From NCBI RefSeq assembly GCF_001427605.1, contig NZ_LMGZ01000001.1, positions 182,281-246,280 of the forward strand: a stretch of DNA of 64,000 nucleotides. Direction: 5' to 3'. This DNA comes from Devosia sp. Root635 (GTDB lineage: Bacteria; Pseudomonadota; Alphaproteobacteria; Rhizobiales; Devosiaceae). The translations under genes and the position numbers were made by a program. A model generated the notes under the pieces. The model did not search any database, was not told where the DNA came from, and worked only from the letters and a program-made list of their open reading frames with translations. Below, in pieces: positions 17,567 to 26,177 of the stretch. Every line of letters starts with the position of its first letter. Within the stretch, counting starts at the first letter, position 1.

Positions 17567-18313
17567 TCAGTAGGTGGTGCGACCACCTGACAGGTCGAAC
17601 ACGCTGGCGGTGGTAAAACTGTTGTCGCGGCTCACCAGCCAGGCCACCATGGCCGCGGCCTCGTCGACTTCAAGGAACCGCCCGCGCGGAATCCGCACCA
17701 GCATATAGTCGATGAATTCGGGGGTCAGCGTATCGAGGATGCGTGTCTTGGCGGTGGCGGGCGTTATGGCATTGACCGCGATGTCATATTTGGCCAGTTC
17801 CTTGCCCAGCGACTTGGTCAGCCCGATGACTCCGGCCTTGGCCGCCGAATACGCGGACAGGTTCGGGTTGCCCTCCTTGCCCGCCACCGACGAGATATTG
17901 ACGATGCGCCCGTAATTGGCCGCCTTCATCGAGGGGATCACCACCTTGTTGACGTAGAAGGTGCCGTTGAGATTGATCTCGACCACCCGCCGCCACTCGT
18001 CCGGGTCATAGTCTTCCAGCGTTGCATTCTGCCCGGCCACGCCGGCCGAATTGACCAGGATCGAGACCGGCCCACGCTCGGCTTCCACCTCGGCGTGAAC
18101 CCGCCGCAGGCCATCGAGGTCGGTGATGTCAACCAGCTTGCGCGATGCAGCCGCACCCAGATTGTCCAGCGCCAATGCCAGCGCCTCGGCATTGCTGTCC
18201 CACAGGCTCACCTGCGCGCCCGAGGCGATCAGCCGCCGGGCAATGGCAAAGCCGATGCCCTGCGCTCCACCGGTGATCACCGCAATCTGGTTCCTGAGAT
18301 CGATATCGTTCAT
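17567..18313 (-). CDS. Short-chain dehydrogenase/reductase
   Basis: 248-aa classical SDR. The NAD(P) fold begins ITGGAQGIG, NSAG follows, and the catalytic residues are Ser in NISSVAGK and Tyr/Lys in YSAAK. An acidic residue after beta-2 (LWDSN) suggests NAD preference. The start at 18313 (MNDIDLRNQIAVI) was chosen for family fit. Substrate unknown; related proteins act on sugars, sugar acids or 3-oxoacyl groups. Confidence 0.9.
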   Translation of the reverse strand: MNDIDLRNQIAVITGGAQGIGFAIARRLIASGAQVSLWDSNAEALALALDNLGAAASRKLVDITDLDGLRRVHAEVEAERGPVSILVNSAGVAGQNATLEDYDPDEWRRVVEINLNGTFYVNKVVIPSMKAANYGRIVNISSVAGKEGNPNLSAYSAAKAGVIGLTKSLGKELAKYDIAVNAITPATAKTRILDTLTPEFIDYMLVRIPRGRFLEVDEAAAMVAWLVSRDNSFTTASVFDLSGGRTTY

Positions 18314-18385
18314 CACCTGGCACTCTTTCGGGCTTACATCACCGACCATAGCGGCGGCGCCCGCGGCTTGTCCATTTGGCCGCCG

Positions 18386-19654
18386 CTACGCTCCGGATTT
18401 CGGCGGCGACTGATCGTGCAGCTTGCGGATATGGCGGGCCATGAGCCAGACGGCGCCGACGACGAACGGGGCCGACAGGGACAGCGCCATGGCCTTGTCC
18501 CAATGCAGTTCGCCCAAGGGGCCCGCCATCACATAGCTGAGAATGCCGAGCATGTAGTAGCTGATGGCGATCACCGACAGGCCTTCGACCGTGCGCTGCA
18601 GCAGAAACTGGCTGCGGGCGGTTCTGGCGATGTTGTCGAGCAGCGCCGCATTCTGCAGCTGGGTGTCGACGCCGATGCGCACATTGAGCAGCTCGATGGC
18701 TCGTTCGATCTTGGTCGACGACTTTGCCAGGCGCTTCTCCACCGCGGCGCAGGTGGCCAGCCCCGGATCGACGCGATTGCCGAGAAAGTGGGTGAGGGTC
18801 GATCCGCGCGTCGTCGATCTTTCGCGCAGGCCGGCGAGCCGGACACCCAGAATGTCGCCATAGGCCCGGCCCGCCGCGAAGCGATAGTCGAGGCGCTCCG
18901 AAAGCTGCCCATTGCGCACCGACAGGGCTTGCAGGGCGTTGAGGCTCGCCTGCCGACTTTCCGGGGTGGCGGCGTCGGACAAAGCGGCCATCAGCCCGGT
19001 CAGCTCAAGCTCGATCGCCCGCAGGTCAGGCGCCGCGCTGCGGGCGAGCGGCAGGCCCAGCAACGCCATGGTGCGGTAGGTGTCGATTTCCAGCAGCCGC
19101 CGGGCAATGATCGAGCGGCGCAGCGGTGTGAGTCCGCCCGCCGCCAGCTCGAATCGCGTGAAACTGTCGGCATCGGGCACAAAGTCGGTCGCAACCTGGC
19201 CCCGCCCGTTTTCGATGTCGGCGAGGCACAGGCTGGGAAGCCTGAAACCGGGAAGAAGCCGGTCCGGCACCGTCTCGTCGGCAATGACGTCGATCCGCGT
19301 CGCGCCGATGAGCAGCCCTTCGCCGATCGTGTCGAGGCCAAGCTCGGCCGGAAAACTCTCCACATCGTCAAGCGGCCCGCGCCAGGTCACCGTTACGAAT
19401 TCGGTGTGGAACTCCCAGGTTACCTGTCGTTGCGCCGAAGCGAAGCTGTATTGCCGGCTAGCAGGCGTCGGCATCGCGTGGCCGTGTTCCTGGCAGAACC
19501 GCATGAAGCGCTCGAAGGCTTCGGACATGGCGCCCGGTCGGGCGGGCATGACAAAAACCAGCCGGCGCAGCCGGCAGCTTGCTTCGATAACCTCTACGGG
19601 GCGCGCATGGACTTCGTCCATCAGCGCCTGTCGATCCGGGTGTTCGGCAATCAT
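18386..19654 (-). CDS. DUF3422 family membrane protein
   Basis: 422-aa protein of a widespread proteobacterial family of unknown function. The N-terminal part is soluble (HARPVEVIEASCRLRRLVF near residue 15); two transmembrane helices lie near the C-terminus (~355-375 and 385-405), followed by a short basic cytoplasmic tail. The ATG at 19654 is preferred to the TTG two codons upstream. No Shine-Dalgarno is obvious. Possible role in membrane transport has been suggested from architecture only. Confidence 0.85.
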   Translation of the reverse strand: MIAEHPDRQALMDEVHARPVEVIEASCRLRRLVFVMPARPGAMSEAFERFMRFCQEHGHAMPTPASRQYSFASAQRQVTWEFHTEFVTVTWRGPLDDVESFPAELGLDTIGEGLLIGATRIDVIADETVPDRLLPGFRLPSLCLADIENGRGQVATDFVPDADSFTRFELAAGGLTPLRRSIIARRLLEIDTYRTMALLGLPLARSAAPDLRAIELELTGLMAALSDAATPESRQASLNALQALSVRNGQLSERLDYRFAAGRAYGDILGVRLAGLRERSTTRGSTLTHFLGNRVDPGLATCAAVEKRLAKSSTKIERAIELLNVRIGVDTQLQNAALLDNIARTARSQFLLQRTVEGLSVIAISYYMLGILSYVMAGPLGELHWDKAMALSLSAPFVVGAVWLMARHIRKLHDQSPPKSGA

Positions 19655-19758
19655 GTTCAACCGTCGTCAAATCCCTGCTGCGACATCAGGCTCATGCAAC
19701 GCCATGCTCGGCAATTCGACCTTTGGCATTGGCGTAAAGTAGCGGCCCCTGCACTATG

Positions 19759-20370
19759 TCAGTCCGACAGGATGGGCTTGCTGGGCAGGTTGACCGGCGG
19801 CATGTCGGAAAAAGTCAGGTTGTTCATGGCGGTCGTATCGTCGAAGCGCCCGCCTTCGCCACTCGAAGAGCCGATATCGGAACCCTGCGAGAAGTCGTCG
19901 GTATCGCTCCCCTCGCGCGGCGCATCCTGGCGCTCCCCGCCCGCCGACTCGGTGGCGGCGAACTGCCCCATGATGTTGCTGCCGCCATTGATCTCGCTCT
20001 GGGCCTCCGCAACCTGGACGGAAAGATCGACCTCATAGGGCACTTCGAAGGCGCGCGGCGGCGATATGATCACCTGGTTTTCGTCTATTTCCTCGACCCA
20101 GAGATAGATGTGACCGGGCGTGCCGCGCAGCATATCCGGTTCGACGATCCGCGTGGCCACCAGGCTGAACCGCTCCGGCAGGCTGGTTGGCGCGGCCCAG
20201 CCGAGGAGGCCGGAGATCGAGAAATAGCTGCCGATACAGGCCGCCACGGTGAGTAATATGGCCGCCAGCTTCACCCACCACCGCCAAAGCGAAACGAAGT
20301 TCAGGCTCAGCAGGAGCACCCCGAGAACCGCATAGCACAGCACCGTCAAGCCGATGGAGGCCTCGATCAT
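19759..20370 (-). CDS. Two-helix membrane protein, third gene of the ExbB-like operon
   Basis: 203-aa protein with two N-terminal transmembrane helices (~5-28 and 32-55), then a soluble domain of ~70 residues and a low-complexity acidic, Ser/Gly-rich tail from ~125. I do not recognise a family. Its start overlaps the stop of the preceding gene by 4 nt, so it is part of the operon with the ExbB/MotA-like protein and the anchored beta-domain protein. It may be an accessory or regulatory component of that complex. Confidence 0.75.
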   Translation of the reverse strand: MIEASIGLTVLCYAVLGVLLLSLNFVSLWRWWVKLAAILLTVAACIGSYFSISGLLGWAAPTSLPERFSLVATRIVEPDMLRGTPGHIYLWVEEIDENQVIISPPRAFEVPYEVDLSVQVAEAQSEINGGSNIMGQFAATESAGGERQDAPREGSDTDDFSQGSDIGSSSGEGGRFDDTTAMNNLTFSDMPPVNLPSKPILSD

Positions 20371-20987
20371 TTGCGCACCGCCTGGATCAGCGAGAGCTGC
20401 CGCGTATTGACGTCAGTGACATTGCCGGCGGCATCGAGCGTGAAGCGCACGGCGGTCTGCTCGTCGCCTTTTTTCTTCAGCACGACGGTATCGTAGTAGA
20501 CCACGCTGAGCGTGGGATTGATCTTCTCCACCTTGACGGTCACCGGAACCGGCGCCTCGCTCGGATTGAGGTAGTGGTAGAGATTGACCACATACTCACC
20601 CGGCACGATGCCGCGAACCGTGACCGTCTCCTGGTTGAGCGGAAACTGGATCGTCTGCCCGTTGACGGTGACCTCGTCGAGATAATTGCCGCGGTCGTCG
20701 CGGTCGAGCGTGACGAGGCCCTTCTGCATGGCGTGGTACCAGACCACGTTGCCGCTGGGCTCCTGGACGTAGGTATCGATGTCGTCCTCGTTATTATCCG
20801 GCCAGGTGACCGTGATGATCATCTCCGCCTTGGTGTCGATGACCCCGGTTTTCGCTTCCGGCCGGATCAGCGCGAAGGCAATGAACAGCATGACCGCAAA
20901 GCCAAGCAGGGCGTTGAACAGGATGTCGGTGAACGGCACGAAGGTACCGTCGTCACTCGCTCCGGAGAACAGACTAGGCTCTTGCAT
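20367..20987 (-). CDS. Membrane-anchored protein with DUF2135/YfaP-like domain
   Basis: 206-aa protein with a single helix at ~20-45 (TDILFNALLGFAVMLFIAFA), an arrangement like ExbD or MotB. The large remaining part is a beta-rich domain with DIDTYVQEPSGNVVWY and LDRDDRGN, resembling DUF2135/YfaP domains, then GEYVVNLYHYLNP. An acidic Asp-rich cluster suggests a calcium site. The start at 20987 overlaps the 3' end of the ExbB-like gene, so the two are co-translated. No peptidoglycan-binding OmpA domain is present, unlike MotB. Confidence 0.78.
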   Translation of the reverse strand: MQEPSLFSGASDDGTFVPFTDILFNALLGFAVMLFIAFALIRPEAKTGVIDTKAEMIITVTWPDNNEDDIDTYVQEPSGNVVWYHAMQKGLVTLDRDDRGNYLDEVTVNGQTIQFPLNQETVTVRGIVPGEYVVNLYHYLNPSEAPVPVTVKVEKINPTLSVVYYDTVVLKKKGDEQTAVRFTLDAAGNVTDVNTRQLSLIQAVRK

Positions 20988-21759
20988 CCGGCCCGGACTC
21001 CAGCGCCGAAACGACGTAAATTTCGGTGGTTTCGACGATGGTGTCGAAGAGATCGGCGATGGCCGCGTCGAGCATGTAATATTCCAGCTTGAGCAGCAGC
21101 GCCCCGGCAATGCCGGCAACGGTCACGTTCAGCGCGATGGCCATGCCGCTGGTCATGCCGCCCAGGGCGCCCCGCAGGGTATCGGCTTCGAACGAGGTCA
21201 GCGCCGAGATCGGGATGAGCATGAGAATGAAGCCGATGGCCGTTCCCAGCAGCGCCAGCCGCAACAAGGCTTCGGAGACGAACAGGCCCAGCCTTTCCCT
21301 GCCGCGCAGGCGGTCGGCCAGCAGGCGCAGCAACAGGTTCTGGTCCACCGGCCCTCCGGCCTGCAACTGAGCCTTGCGCACCAGCCCCTCGATATGCCTG
21401 GCGAGCACCCCCGGCGGGAGAATGGTTCCAGCCGTCGTCATCACGCCTTGCGGGCCGAGGGCGAGGCGGGTGCCGTGCTCGGCATCGAGGATGGTTCGGG
21501 CCTGCCTGGCGGCGACAAGCTCGCGCGACACGACAACGGTCTGATAGAAGCAATGCAGCGTCGTACCGACCAGGATGGCGAAGATGATCAGCGACACTCT
21601 GGTATGGTCGGTCTCGATCACCAAGTCGAGCAGGCCCATTCGCCACAATATGACCAGGCCGGTCACCGCGATGACATTGACCAATACTAGGCGCAATAGC
21701 GGGCCATAGTCGGCCCGCGCCTCCGGCGGCCCGATAAGAACGCCCCCGTCACTTGTCAT
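20974..21759 (-). CDS. MotA/TolQ/ExbB-like proton channel protein
   Basis: 261-aa inner-membrane protein with about four helices (~20-42, 55-75, 155-185 and 200-228), the last two being the long pore helices of the MotA/TolQ/ExbB family; GTAIGFILMLIPISA and TSGMAIALNVTVAGI are typical. The start ATG has an excellent Shine-Dalgarno (GGAGGAAAT). It leads a three-gene operon. The likely function is ion-driven energy transfer to the periplasm by a non-canonical partner. Confidence 0.82.
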   Translation of the reverse strand: MTSDGGVLIGPPEARADYGPLLRLVLVNVIAVTGLVILWRMGLLDLVIETDHTRVSLIIFAILVGTTLHCFYQTVVVSRELVAARQARTILDAEHGTRLALGPQGVMTTAGTILPPGVLARHIEGLVRKAQLQAGGPVDQNLLLRLLADRLRGRERLGLFVSEALLRLALLGTAIGFILMLIPISALTSFEADTLRGALGGMTSGMAIALNVTVAGIAGALLLKLEYYMLDAAIADLFDTIVETTEIYVVSALESGPDARA

Positions 21760-21915
21760 ATTTCCTCCGCACAGTTGACCCAACCGGGCTCGTCCAAAAG
21801 CCCGCGCGCCACCTGCCTGCACATTGCAGCGGAGCCGTCAGACTTTCGCACTAGAGCGTGATCTGACAGTGGATTTCCTGATGAGATACATTATCTTAGC
21901 CATCAGGAGGCCGCC

Positions 21916-22896
21916 CTGCAGGACATCACCCTTAAGCAACTCGAGATTTTCAACGCTGTTGTCATCGCCGGCTCGATCACCAAGGCATCCCGGCGTATCG
22001 ATTTGTCACAACCCTCTATTTCCCAGCAGCTGGCAAAGCTGGAAGAACGCCTGGGCTGCCAGCTCATTGTCCGCAATCGTACCGGCGCCGTGGTGCTGAC
22101 CCCGGCGGGCGACTACTGGTTCGCCGCCAGCACGGAAATGCTCGGCCGACTCAAGACGGTGTTTTCCGAGCACGATCAGCGCTTTGTCCGCAACAACCTG
22201 ACAGTCCGCATGGGTTTGACTCCCACCATGCGCGGGCGGTTCGTTTCCGAGGCGGCCAGGATTGCCTCGAACCAGGAAGGCTTCGTGAAGTTCGAGGTCA
22301 AATACGCCGTCACCTCCTCCGAGCTCGTGGAAATGCTGCGCCTGCACCAGCTCAATTGCGCCATCGTGTCGGACGAGGCGGTCGTGCATGACCGTAATGC
22401 CTTCGCCATCACGCCGCTATTCGAGGACCACATTGCCTGGGTCGTGCCCGCCAGCGTGCAGCCGTCGGAAATCCGGGCGGCGCTGAGCACCGACAAATCC
22501 GTGCAACTGGCTGCGCCATTGCAGCATTTTGTCGATATGGACCCGCAGCTCAGCCTGCGCGACCGGTCGCTGGAATGGTACCGGCATAGCCTGCCGAATG
22601 CGGCGGCGACCTATTCCGCTAGCACCTACCCCCTGGCGGTCGATATCGTCGCCGCTGGCCTGGCGACGGCGCATTGCCCGATATCGCTGCTGCCGAATCT
22701 GCCGCATTCGGTACGGCAGAAAATCCACCTGCTGCGGATCAAGGACATGAGCCGGCAGGTGGTGTTGGCGATGCCCAAGCATCTGTTGTCACTGCGCTCC
22801 TATGCGCAGACCTACAATGGAATTGCCGAATTCTGCCGCAACGAATATGCCGCGGAAATGACCCCGAGCGACCAGGAATTCATGCAGGTCGCATAG
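21916..22896 (+). CDS. LysR-family regulator with apparent CTG start codon
   Basis: 326-aa LysR regulator. The N-terminal helix-turn-helix reads LKQLEIFNAVVIAGSITKA followed by SRRIDLSQPSISQQLAKLE; the ligand domain fills the rest. The conserved HTH begins upstream of the first ATG, GTG or TTG in the frame. The codon at 21916 is CTG, placed 6 nt after a perfect AGGAGG, and gives the expected LysR N-terminus; a TGA lies 18 codons further upstream. It precedes the quinoprotein dehydrogenase gene and is divergent from the ExbB-like operon, so either is a candidate target. Confidence 0.88.
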   Translation: MQDITLKQLEIFNAVVIAGSITKASRRIDLSQPSISQQLAKLEERLGCQLIVRNRTGAVVLTPAGDYWFAASTEMLGRLKTVFSEHDQRFVRNNLTVRMGLTPTMRGRFVSEAARIASNQEGFVKFEVKYAVTSSELVEMLRLHQLNCAIVSDEAVVHDRNAFAITPLFEDHIAWVVPASVQPSEIRAALSTDKSVQLAAPLQHFVDMDPQLSLRDRSLEWYRHSLPNAAATYSASTYPLAVDIVAAGLATAHCPISLLPNLPHSVRQKIHLLRIKDMSRQVVLAMPKHLLSLRSYAQTYNGIAEFCRNEYAAEMTPSDQEFMQVA

Positions 22897-23017
22897 CACC
22901 AAGCGGGTCCTCTTCGATTCTTCCAATACTCTAGATAGGCAAAATTCGACGCGCGAGAGTGTCAACCTACTCATCCCACTAAGATGCAACAAAGCGTTCG
23001 GGGGGAGAGGTAAAATC

Positions 23018-24760
23018 ATGATCCGCAATAAATTTTTGATCGGCGTCGCCGCCGCAACACTCATATCGGCCATGCCGGCCTTCGCCGACGATGCCACGCC
23101 GGAGCGCCTGTCGGCCGCCGGCACGGAAGCCGAGGCCGGGAACTGGCTGATGGTCCATCGGACCTATGACGCCAACCGCTTTTCACCGCTCGATGAAATC
23201 ACCACCGACAACGTCGCCGGGCTGAAGCTCGCCTATGCGGTCCCGCTGGGCGGCACCGAGCCTGCCGGCTTCGGCCAGGGTGGCCTCGAGGCCACCCCCT
23301 TGGCCAAGGACGGCTTCCTCTACATCGTCGATCCGTGGGGCACCCCGTACAAGATCGACGTCTCCACCGGTGAACGCGGCGATGTCGTCTGGATCGGCGA
23401 GACCGGCGTCGACAAGGACCCGAACCGTCCGATCCTGCTTGCCAGCCGCGGCCTCGCGCTGTGGAACAATCTCGTGATCGTGGCGCTCAATGACGGTCGC
23501 GTCATGGCCTTCGACGACGAAACCGGCGATGTGGTCTGGGACGAACAGATTGCCACCGAGCCCGGCGAAGGCTTCACCAACGCCCCGCTCGCCCTCAAGG
23601 ACAAGATTCTTGTCGGCCAGAGCTATGGCGACTGGGCCACGCGCGGCTGGATCGCGGCGCTCGATGCGGCGACCGGCGAGGAAGTCTGGCGCTTCTATAC
23701 GGTTCCGGAGCCCGGGCAGCCGGGCAGCGAGACCTGGCTGTGCGACGAAACCGGCAATCCCGATTGCTGGAAAACCGGTGGCGCCGCTGCCTGGGTGACT
23801 GGTTCCTATGACGAAGCCAGCAACACGATTTACTGGGGCACGGGCAATCCGGTGCCGATGTACGATCCGGAATATCGCCCCGGCGACAACCTCTATTCCA
23901 ACTCCTCGGTGGCGCTCGACGCCGATACCGGTGAGCTGAAGTGGCACTTCCAGTACACGCCCGGCGACTATATGGACTATGACGAGGTGGGTGTGCAGTT
24001 GCTGCTCGACACCGAAATCGACGGCGAGGCCCGCAAGGTCCTGGCTCACTTCGGGCGCAACGGCATTTTCTATACGCTCGACCGCTCCAACGGGTCGTTC
24101 ATCAATGCCAGCCCCTATGTGAACAAGCTCAACTGGACCGCTGGTATCGACCCCAAGACCGGCATGCCGATGGAATATGACAGCAGCAAATCGCTGCAGG
24201 AATATGCCGCCGGTGCCTCCCGTCGTGGTGGCGAAAGCGTCGAGACCTGCCCGAATATCCAGGGCGGCGTGAACTTCTGGCCGACCGCCTACGATCCGAC
24301 CACGGGCCTGGCCTTTGGCGCGGGTATCGAAGGCTGCTCCGACCTCACGGTCGACGCGGTTGCACCCGAAGACGTGGCCGCCGGTTCGAGCTTCTCGGGC
24401 GGTTCTGCCGCCGCCTCGGGCCTGCAGACCGGTTCCATCTTCTCCTACAATGTCGCCACCGGCGAACAGAGTGCAAAGGTCGACCGTCCGTATCCGAACT
24501 ATGCCGGTGTCATGCTGACCCCCGGCCTGGTCTGGACCGGCGAGCTCGACGGAACATTCGGCGCCTATGACAGCAAGACGCTGGAGCAGAAGTGGAGCAT
24601 GAACCTGGGCACGCCGTTCCAGGCGCCGCCGATCGCCTTCAGCGTCGGCGACAAGGAATACATCGCCATCGCTGGCGGTGGCATCTCGATCGCCGCCTTC
24701 GGCTATCCCGAGCTTGAGAGCAAGGCGACCGCCAACATGCTGTACGTATTCGAGCTCTAA
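23018..24760 (+). CDS. PQQ-dependent alcohol dehydrogenase with lanthanide-type Asp-Tyr-Asp signature
   Basis: 580-aa periplasmic quinoprotein of the methanol/ethanol dehydrogenase family. A signal peptide ends at AFADD (~residue 24). Tryptophan-docking repeats of an eight-bladed propeller are visible (DDETGDVVWDEQ, DADTGELKWHFQ). The catalytic Asp is D320, and the residue two positions on is D322, the position where lanthanide enzymes (XoxF, PedH) carry Asp and calcium enzymes Ala or Ser. Asn277 in GTGNP is a metal ligand; the usual Glu ligand aligns with Asp205. The vicinal Cys-Cys pair before RGLA is missing (Pro-Ile). Strong Shine-Dalgarno upstream. Probably oxidises an alcohol or aldehyde and passes electrons to the next gene's cytochrome. 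Confidence 0.92.
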   Translation: MIRNKFLIGVAAATLISAMPAFADDATPERLSAAGTEAEAGNWLMVHRTYDANRFSPLDEITTDNVAGLKLAYAVPLGGTEPAGFGQGGLEATPLAKDGFLYIVDPWGTPYKIDVSTGERGDVVWIGETGVDKDPNRPILLASRGLALWNNLVIVALNDGRVMAFDDETGDVVWDEQIATEPGEGFTNAPLALKDKILVGQSYGDWATRGWIAALDAATGEEVWRFYTVPEPGQPGSETWLCDETGNPDCWKTGGAAAWVTGSYDEASNTIYWGTGNPVPMYDPEYRPGDNLYSNSSVALDADTGELKWHFQYTPGDYMDYDEVGVQLLLDTEIDGEARKVLAHFGRNGIFYTLDRSNGSFINASPYVNKLNWTAGIDPKTGMPMEYDSSKSLQEYAAGASRRGGESVETCPNIQGGVNFWPTAYDPTTGLAFGAGIEGCSDLTVDAVAPEDVAAGSSFSGGSAAASGLQTGSIFSYNVATGEQSAKVDRPYPNYAGVMLTPGLVWTGELDGTFGAYDSKTLEQKWSMNLGTPFQAPPIAFSVGDKEYIAIAGGGISIAAFGYPELESKATANMLYVFEL

Positions 24761-24778
24761 GCTAAACCGCAATTGGAA

Positions 24779-24806
24779 GCCGCCGGGTCGTACGCGACCC
24801 GGCGGC
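24779..24806 (+). terminator. Hairpin between the dehydrogenase and cytochrome genes
   Basis: Perfect 12-bp stem GCCGCCGGGTCG/CGACCCGGCGGC with loop TACG, followed by GATTTTG. The T-tract is short, so it may be a partial terminator or a 3' stabilising hairpin that makes dehydrogenase mRNA more abundant than cytochrome mRNA. Confidence 0.65.
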
Positions 24807-24828
24807 GATTTTGATGAATGGATATCCT

Positions 24829-25419
24829 ATGTCTTTGTTTTCCCGCATTCTGACTGCCGCAGCGGCACTCGTTATCGTGGCTCCGCTGGCGCTCACCGCC
24901 ATGCCCAGCAACGCTCAATCCGATACCCCGGCGAGCGGTGGCGACTTCATGGGCTACCCGGTCACCGAATATATGGATGTGGGCCTGCTCGAAGGCGCCG
25001 ATATCGAGAAGGGCCACGATGTCTACAATCGCGTCGGCATCTGCCTCAGTTGCCACGGCTGGAACGGCGATGGCATGGGCAAGAATCCACGGTCCGAGGG
25101 TGATGCCGCCAAGCTGCGCGAAAGCCTGCTCGATACTCAGGGGTTCATCGACGTTATTTCGTGCGGCATCCCCGGCACGCCGATGCCCTATCACAACAAC
25201 CAGGCCTACAAGGATGGCGACGTCTGCTATGGCATGACCGCCGCCGACTTCGAAGCCGCCGACATGCCGCGCAAGGGCAAATCGATCCGTCCGGCCGACA
25301 TCATCAACCTCGTGGCCTATATCCAGACCCACGTTCAGGGTGCTGGCGAGACGACCCTGGCACAATGCCAGGACTATTATGGCGACAGCGCCGGCAAGGT
25401 CTGCGCCAGTCTGGAGTAG
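24829..25419 (+). CDS. Periplasmic c-type cytochrome, electron acceptor of the quinoprotein
   Basis: 196-aa exported cytochrome. Signal peptide to about residue 30, single haem site CLSCH at residues 72-76, and a methionine ligand candidate in GTPMPYH. It resembles cytochrome cL/c550-type partners encoded after PQQ dehydrogenases. The start at 24829 gives the best signal peptide; a TTG and an ATG upstream in frame are possible. It sits 68 nt downstream of the dehydrogenase, after a hairpin. Confidence 0.88.
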   Translation: MSLFSRILTAAAALVIVAPLALTAMPSNAQSDTPASGGDFMGYPVTEYMDVGLLEGADIEKGHDVYNRVGICLSCHGWNGDGMGKNPRSEGDAAKLRESLLDTQGFIDVISCGIPGTPMPYHNNQAYKDGDVCYGMTAADFEAADMPRKGKSIRPADIINLVAYIQTHVQGAGETTLAQCQDYYGDSAGKVCASLE

Positions 25420-25423
25420 GCCG

Positions 25424-26176
25424 GTGCCGCGTTTGAGGCCGTTGACGATTGCTCTCTGCATGGGGCTGGCCGGCATGGCCAGCTCCGCCAATGCGCAATT
25501 CGATCCCGCGCTGGTTCCTGTCTTTTCGATCTGGAACGTCACGCTGGGCCAGCCCGTATCCCAGATACCGGCCATGGAAGTGGTCGAGATTTCCTGCGGC
25601 ACCAATGGCGGGCCGCCCTCGATCAAGCTGGCCGCCGGATTTTCGGACTTTGCCAAATGCCCGGCAGAACCATCGGGGCTGCACGAAGTCTATTTCGAAA
25701 ACGACGACGAAATCGACTATCTCGCGCGCGCTCAGGAGGCGGAATACAAGGTGCTGCAGGGCGGCACCTCGATCTATGCCCATCCCGTCATGGTATCCGT
25801 GCTCGTCGACGACGGCTCCATCGTGCGCGGCATTCGCATCGTGACCGATGAGAGGGCCAGCACCCGCGAACGCCGCATCGCGGTGACCCTGGCGCGCAAT
25901 CTCAAGGGCCGCTACGGCAGTTGGCAGCAGACATGCGACGACCTGCCGCCGCGCGCCGGCGAAAACCCGGTCGGCAACCAGTTCGTCCATGAAATCTGCA
26001 CGGCGGACAGCCCTGATGGGACCGAGCGCATGCGGCTCGAATCGAGCTTCCTTCGCAAGAAGGGGCAGGATGCCTTCAATACGGACACCCAGCAGCTCAA
26101 TGTTGGGTATTTTCAAAGCCAGACACGGCTGGAGGTGGTCCAGACACCCTACGAGCCGAGCCTGCCACCAGGTTGA
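25424..26176 (+). CDS. Exported protein of the PQQ dehydrogenase operon, function unknown
   Basis: 250-aa secreted protein starting at GTG, 4 nt after the cytochrome stop, with GGAG about 9 nt upstream. A signal peptide ends near SANAQ (~residue 24). Four cysteines occur in the mature part (SCG, KCPAE, TCDD, EICT), compatible with two disulfides. No family recognised. Position directly behind the cytochrome suggests a role in the dehydrogenase system, such as maturation or electron transfer complex assembly. Confidence 0.75.
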   Translation: MPRLRPLTIALCMGLAGMASSANAQFDPALVPVFSIWNVTLGQPVSQIPAMEVVEISCGTNGGPPSIKLAAGFSDFAKCPAEPSGLHEVYFENDDEIDYLARAQEAEYKVLQGGTSIYAHPVMVSVLVDDGSIVRGIRIVTDERASTRERRIAVTLARNLKGRYGSWQQTCDDLPPRAGENPVGNQFVHEICTADSPDGTERMRLESSFLRKKGQDAFNTDTQQLNVGYFQSQTRLEVVQTPYEPSLPPG

Positions 26177-26177
26177 G

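Noticed and set aside
20974..21759. Zorya-type defence (ZorA/ZorB) assignment for the ExbB/MotA-like operon
   Set aside because: The channel protein lacks the long ZorA tail, the partner lacks an OmpA-type domain, and no ZorC, ZorD or ZorE gene follows.
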